Assembly (NCBI GenBank): GCA_934699135.1
Contig: CAKUVM010000021.1
Coordinates: 1-27,941 of the forward strand
Length of the DNA stretch: 27,941 nucleotides
Reading direction: 5' to 3'
DNA from: an uncultured Bacteroidales bacterium
GTDB taxonomy: Bacteria; Bacteroidota; Bacteroidia; Bacteroidales; Marinilabiliaceae
A program made the translations under genes and the position numbers. Below, in pieces: positions 24,868-27,941 of the stretch (its first letter is position 1; each line of letters begins with the position of its first letter). The notes beneath the pieces were generated by a model. It was not told the DNA's origin and made no database searches. It worked only from the letters and a program-made list of their open reading frames with translations.

Positions 24868-25607
24868 GCCTTGCCCGCCTTTTTATATTTATGGAAGAGG
24901 CTGCGAAGCTTCATGCCAATGACCCCCCACACGGCCTCGTTGAAAATGCCGCCGCTCATCTTTGACCGGCCTTGCTTCCTGTCTGTGAATATGATTGGCA
25001 CCTCGGCAATACGGAAGCCCATTTTCCACGCAGTGAACTTCATCTCTATCTGGAAGCCATAGCCTTTGAGGCGCACGTGATCCAAATCTATGGCCTCCAG
25101 CACCTTGCGGCTGTAGCACTTGAATCCGGCCGTTGTGTCCATAATCTTCATTCCTGTGATGAAACGGACGTATACTGAGGCGAAATAAGACATCAGGACT
25201 CGCCCAATGGGCCAATTCACCACATTGACTCCAGAAATGTAGCGTGAGCCAATGGCCATGTCCGCCCCCTTTTCCACGCACGCGTCAAGGAGTCGCTCCA
25301 AATCGTCTGGTGAGTGGGAGAAGTCGGCATCCATCTCAAAGACATAATCATAGCCATGCTCCAAGGCCCACTTGAAGCCTGTGAGGTAGGCCGTGCCGAG
25401 CCCCTGCTTGCCTTGCCTCTCGATGAGGAAAAGCTCATCGGTATATTTTGTCATCAAGTCCTTGACAACGCCCGCGGTGCCATCGGGCGAGCCATCGTCA
25501 ATTATAAGGATGTGAAAATCGTGCTGTTGTGAGAAGACCGCGCTTATGATGGCCGTGATGTTCTCTTTCTCATTATATGTCGGGATGATAACAACGTCCT
25601 TCGTCAT
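24864..25607 (-). CDS. Polyprenol monophosphomannose synthase-like glycosyltransferase (GT2)
   Basis: Predicted to move a sugar, probably mannose, from a nucleotide donor to a polyprenyl phosphate at the cytoplasmic face of the membrane. The 247 residues contain IPTYNEKENI (8-17), IDDGSPDGT (36-44), the metal-binding DAD (93-95) with FSH, GSRYISG (120-126), KGYGFQIEM (181-189) and FTDRKQGRSKM (207-217), which together match DPM1-like enzymes. There is no C-terminal membrane domain, so it is the short soluble or peripheral form. The sugar and acceptor are inferred from the family only. The gene is first after a good promoter and is translationally coupled to pyrC. Confidence 0.92.
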   Translation of the reverse strand: MTKDVVIIPTYNEKENITAIISAVFSQQHDFHILIIDDGSPDGTAGVVKDLMTKYTDELFLIERQGKQGLGTAYLTGFKWALEHGYDYVFEMDADFSHSPDDLERLLDACVEKGADMAIGSRYISGVNVVNWPIGRVLMSYFASVYVRFITGMKIMDTTAGFKCYSRKVLEAIDLDHVRLKGYGFQIEMKFTAWKMGFRIAEVPIIFTDRKQGRSKMSGGIFNEAVWGVIGMKLRSLFHKYKKAGKA

Positions 25608-25634
25608 ATTGATTCATAAAGTGTATGTCAGAGC

Positions 25635-25667
25635 CAAAATTAACGAAAAGAATTGAGAAAAGCCCAA
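25635..25667 (-). promoter_or_regulatory. Predicted Bacteroidota-type promoter of the glycosyltransferase-pyrC set
   Basis: On the minus strand TAATTTTG (25635-25642) is a perfect match to TAnnTTTG, with TTG (25665-25667) 22 bases upstream. The predicted transcript would have a leader of roughly 20 bases before the ATG at 25607. Spacing is slightly longer than the usual 19-21. Confidence 0.6.
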
Positions 25668-25698
25668 CGGCGGCAGGCCTGGCCATGGCATGAAAGGC

Positions 25699-25731
25699 GC
25701 GGGGCGGAGTGGCCGTAGCCATCCGTCCCGC
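25699..25731 (-). terminator. Strong hairpin after the GH2 gene, possible terminator
   Basis: An inverted repeat with a 5-bp GCGGG/CCCGC base, a further 8 pairs around a one-base bulge, and a four-base loop, located about 30 bases after the GH2 stop. In the minus direction no U-run follows, so intrinsic termination is uncertain. On the plus strand a run of T follows after six bases, but no plus-strand gene is present to use it. Confidence 0.4.
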
Positions 25732-25762
25732 ACTGTCATTTTTTTCTTTCGCCGCAGCAGGC

Positions 25763-27941
25763 CTAATAGGTCTCGTCCGTCAGGCAATTTATGGTCACAT
25801 CGGCCGATTTCAGTCCCTCGGAAGAGGCCGTGAGCCTTGCGTTGCCGGCGGCGGCATTGCTGCGCAGCACCACCATGCACTTGCCATAGAAAGCCTTGCG
25901 CTTATTGTCCTTAAAACGCTCAAGGCTGAAAGGCGAGCCATTGTCCACACCCTCGATGCGCGCCACGCCCTCGACCTCGAAGTTCACCAGGTTTTGGGCA
26001 TTGGGGCACAAGTTGCCGTCTTTATCCACAATCTCCACAGTGACGTAGCACAGATCATCTCCGTCGGCATGTATCTTGGAGCGGTCTGGCGTCAGCCTTA
26101 TGGCGGCGGGACTGTCGGCCGTGTTGACCACACTCTCCGCCACCACCTTGCCACCCTTGCGGCTTACGACGCGACACTGCCCCGGCTCGAAGTTCACGCG
26201 CCAGAATGCGTGGAGGCAATTCTTGTCTTTGGTTCGGACACCCTCGGAGCGGCCATTGACAAAGAGTTCGACCTCATCGGCGTTGTTGTAGTAGCACCAG
26301 AGGTCAACCTCCTCGCCAGGCTTCCAGTTCCAGTGGGGGAAGAGATGCAGCACCGTCTTCTTATTCTGCCACTCGGCCTGGTAGAGGTAGTAGACATCTT
26401 TTGGGATGCCGGCCAGATCCACAATGCCGAAGTAAGAGGAGCGCGCGGGCCACCCATATGGCGTAGGCTCGCCAATGTAGTCGAAGCCAGTCCAGACGAA
26501 CTGTCCCGAGATGAAGTCGTTGTCGCGCACCTGAATCATGGTGCGCTCGTGGCTTGAGCCCCAGGGCACGTGGCAGTTGTCATAGGCCGAGCAAGAGAGG
26601 CTGGGGTCGTCGCTGGTAAACATCCAGTCGGTTGGCATGATGAACGTCTGGGCGCTGGGCATCTTGTAATAGCCGCGGGTCATGAGAGCCGAGTTGCTCT
26701 CGGAGACGTAGAAAGGTTTGTTTTTGAAGAGGTATGGCACCGAGTCGAAATTATCGTTGTGATAGTTGAACCCGATGAGATCCAAGGCGTTGGCCTTAAA
26801 GAGGTTGTTGCTGGGCTCGGCGGCGTTGCAGCCAGCCGTGATCACCCTCGTCGGGTCCGCTTTGCGGGCGATGTCGGCGAGTTGGCGACAGAGAATGGAG
26901 CCTGGCGATAGCTTGTCGCTGTCTGAATTCTTGGCGCCGCGGCCCATGGCCACGTCAATGTTGGCTTTCTGAGCGTCCTCGGTCGTGGTGGACGTCTCGT
27001 CCCATTGCTCAAGCACCTCATTGCCAATGCTCCAGGCTATTACGCAAGGGTGGTTTCTGTCTCGCTTGATGAGGTCCGTGAGGTCTCGCTCGTGCCACTC
27101 GTCAAAGAAACGCGCATAGTCGCGCTCCGTCTTGGGGCGACGCCACATGTCGAAAGCCTCATCGATGACCAAGAGACCCATCTTGTCACAGAGGTCAAGC
27201 AGCTCCGGCGCAGGCGGGTTGTGCGTGCAGCGGACCGCGTTGCAGCCCATGTCCGCCATCATCTGAAGCTCGCGCTCCAGCGCCCTGTCATTGATTGCCG
27301 CGCCAAGGCAGCCAAGATCGTGGTGAAGACATACGCCATTTAGTTTGAGTTTCTCGTCATTGAGAATGAAACCATTGGCCGGGTCGAAATAGAAGCTGCG
27401 GACACCGAAGCGGGTCTCATAATTGTCCAGCAGATCGCCACCGACTTTGAGGACTGTTTCGGCCACATACATAGACGGGTCCTTGACATCCCACAACTTG
27501 GGGTTGGCAATTCGCAGTTGCTGGTCGATGTTAGAAGAGCAACCGCCCTCCACGTGTAGCGTACCCACCTCGCGAGAGACCTGTCGGCCATCGGCATCCT
27601 TAATGGTGGTGCACACGTCCACGTCCACGCCGTAGTCATTGTCATTCTTGACAGTGGTGGTCACGAGCACATCGGCCTTGGCCTTGTTGACAAGCGGGGT
27701 GCGCACCCACGTGCCCCACGGGGCCACGTGAATGTTGTTCGTCTTGGTGAGCCATACGTTGCGATATATTCCGCAGCCGCTGTACCATCTGGAGTTTGGC
27801 TGGTCCGTGTTGTCCACCTTGACGGCTATGACGTTTTTGCCGACCTTGAGGTCTGTCGTGACATCATAGATAACGGAAGAGTAGCCGTAGGGCCTCTGCC
27901 CCTCCTTGATGCCATTTACGAAGACTGATCCGTTCATATAT
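25763..27941 (-). CDS. GH2-family glycoside hydrolase (beta-galactosidase-like), 5' end outside the window
   Basis: At least 724 residues of a glycosidase, probably exported, that removes sugars from glycans. The visible part begins inside the N-terminal sugar-binding domain (FVNG, RPYGYSS, SRWYSGCGIYRNVWL), followed by the immunoglobulin-like domain, the TIM barrel (CTHNPPAPELLDLCD at 238-252) with acid/base Glu307 in IGNEV and likely nucleophile Glu413 in VSESNSA, then a DUF4982-like domain (CYYNNADEVELFVNG, about 548-562) and a C-terminal beta-sandwich. The codon before the first Met is TAT and similarity continues across it, so the frame runs on past the edge. Substrate cannot be fixed; beta-galactosidase is the commonest activity for this domain layout. 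Confidence 0.92.
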   Translation of the reverse strand, partial: YMNGSVFVNGIKEGQRPYGYSSVIYDVTTDLKVGKNVIAVKVDNTDQPNSRWYSGCGIYRNVWLTKTNNIHVAPWGTWVRTPLVNKAKADVLVTTTVKNDNDYGVDVDVCTTIKDADGRQVSREVGTLHVEGGCSSNIDQQLRIANPKLWDVKDPSMYVAETVLKVGGDLLDNYETRFGVRSFYFDPANGFILNDEKLKLNGVCLHHDLGCLGAAINDRALERELQMMADMGCNAVRCTHNPPAPELLDLCDKMGLLVIDEAFDMWRRPKTERDYARFFDEWHERDLTDLIKRDRNHPCVIAWSIGNEVLEQWDETSTTTEDAQKANIDVAMGRGAKNSDSDKLSPGSILCRQLADIARKADPTRVITAGCNAAEPSNNLFKANALDLIGFNYHNDNFDSVPYLFKNKPFYVSESNSALMTRGYYKMPSAQTFIMPTDWMFTSDDPSLSCSAYDNCHVPWGSSHERTMIQVRDNDFISGQFVWTGFDYIGEPTPYGWPARSSYFGIVDLAGIPKDVYYLYQAEWQNKKTVLHLFPHWNWKPGEEVDLWCYYNNADEVELFVNGRSEGVRTKDKNCLHAFWRVNFEPGQCRVVSRKGGKVVAESVVNTADSPAAIRLTPDRSKIHADGDDLCYVTVEIVDKDGNLCPNAQNLVNFEVEGVARIEGVDNGSPFSLERFKDNKRKAFYGKCMVVLRSNAAAGNARLTASSEGLKSADVTINCLTDETY

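Noticed and set aside
1..27941. CRISPR arrays, insertion sequences, tRNA or rRNA genes and phage genes
   Set aside because: I saw no regularly spaced repeats, transposase motifs, terminal inverted repeats or tRNA-like cloverleaf segments; the gaps between genes are too short to hide them.

Overview
The window looks like part of a genome, or possibly a whole contig, from a moderately GC-rich member of Bacteroidota, most likely Bacteroidales; a Muribaculaceae-like gut lineage is only a guess. Four things support this. The division and cell-wall (dcw) genes run mraZ-rsmH-ftsL-ftsI-murE-mraY-murD-ftsW-murG-murC-ftsQ-ftsA-ftsZ-yqeY, without the ddl and murF found in many other phyla. Two promoters fit the Bacteroidota pattern (TTG, about 20-22 bases, TAnnTTTG). 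Most genes lack a Shine-Dalgarno sequence. The flanks carry a GH2 glycosidase with a DUF4982-like tail and a small lipoprotein of Bacteroidota type. Every supported gene is on the minus strand, so transcription runs from high to low coordinates, and no gene-free stretch exceeds 300 bases.

Right part (27941 to about 17340). A GH2 glycosidase enters from the right edge (its N-terminus lies outside) and is followed by a hairpin. A good promoter then starts a tightly packed set: a dolichol-phosphate-mannose-synthase-like glycosyltransferase, class I dihydroorotase (pyrC, 4-base overlap), a small lipoprotein, a CapA-family exported protein, an exported 5'-nucleotidase-type metallophosphatase and a large AsmA-family envelope protein. 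A clear Rho-independent terminator follows AsmA.

Central part (17260 to 1326). The dcw cluster begins with an AT-rich promoter carrying three 10-base direct repeats that fit MraZ operator boxes. The operon encodes the transcriptional regulator MraZ, the 16S rRNA methyltransferase RsmH, the divisome proteins FtsL, FtsI, FtsW, FtsQ, FtsA and FtsZ, and the peptidoglycan precursor enzymes MurE, MraY, MurD, MurG and MurC. MurE has the DNPR motif of meso-diaminopimelate-adding enzymes, so the peptidoglycan is predicted to contain meso-DAP. The operon ends with a GatB/YqeY-domain protein.

Left part (1123 to 1). The first 374 codons of recJ run off the left edge. The last ~27 codons do not look like RecJ and base composition shifts there, which may be an assembly problem at a contig end.

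I found no CRISPR array, insertion sequence, RNA gene or unknown multigene system. The cluster is canonical. The points most worth checking are the MraZ operator/promoter overlap, the unidentified lipoprotein next to pyrC, the recJ edge anomaly, and a Leu-Asp codon-pair preference for CTA-GAC/T.
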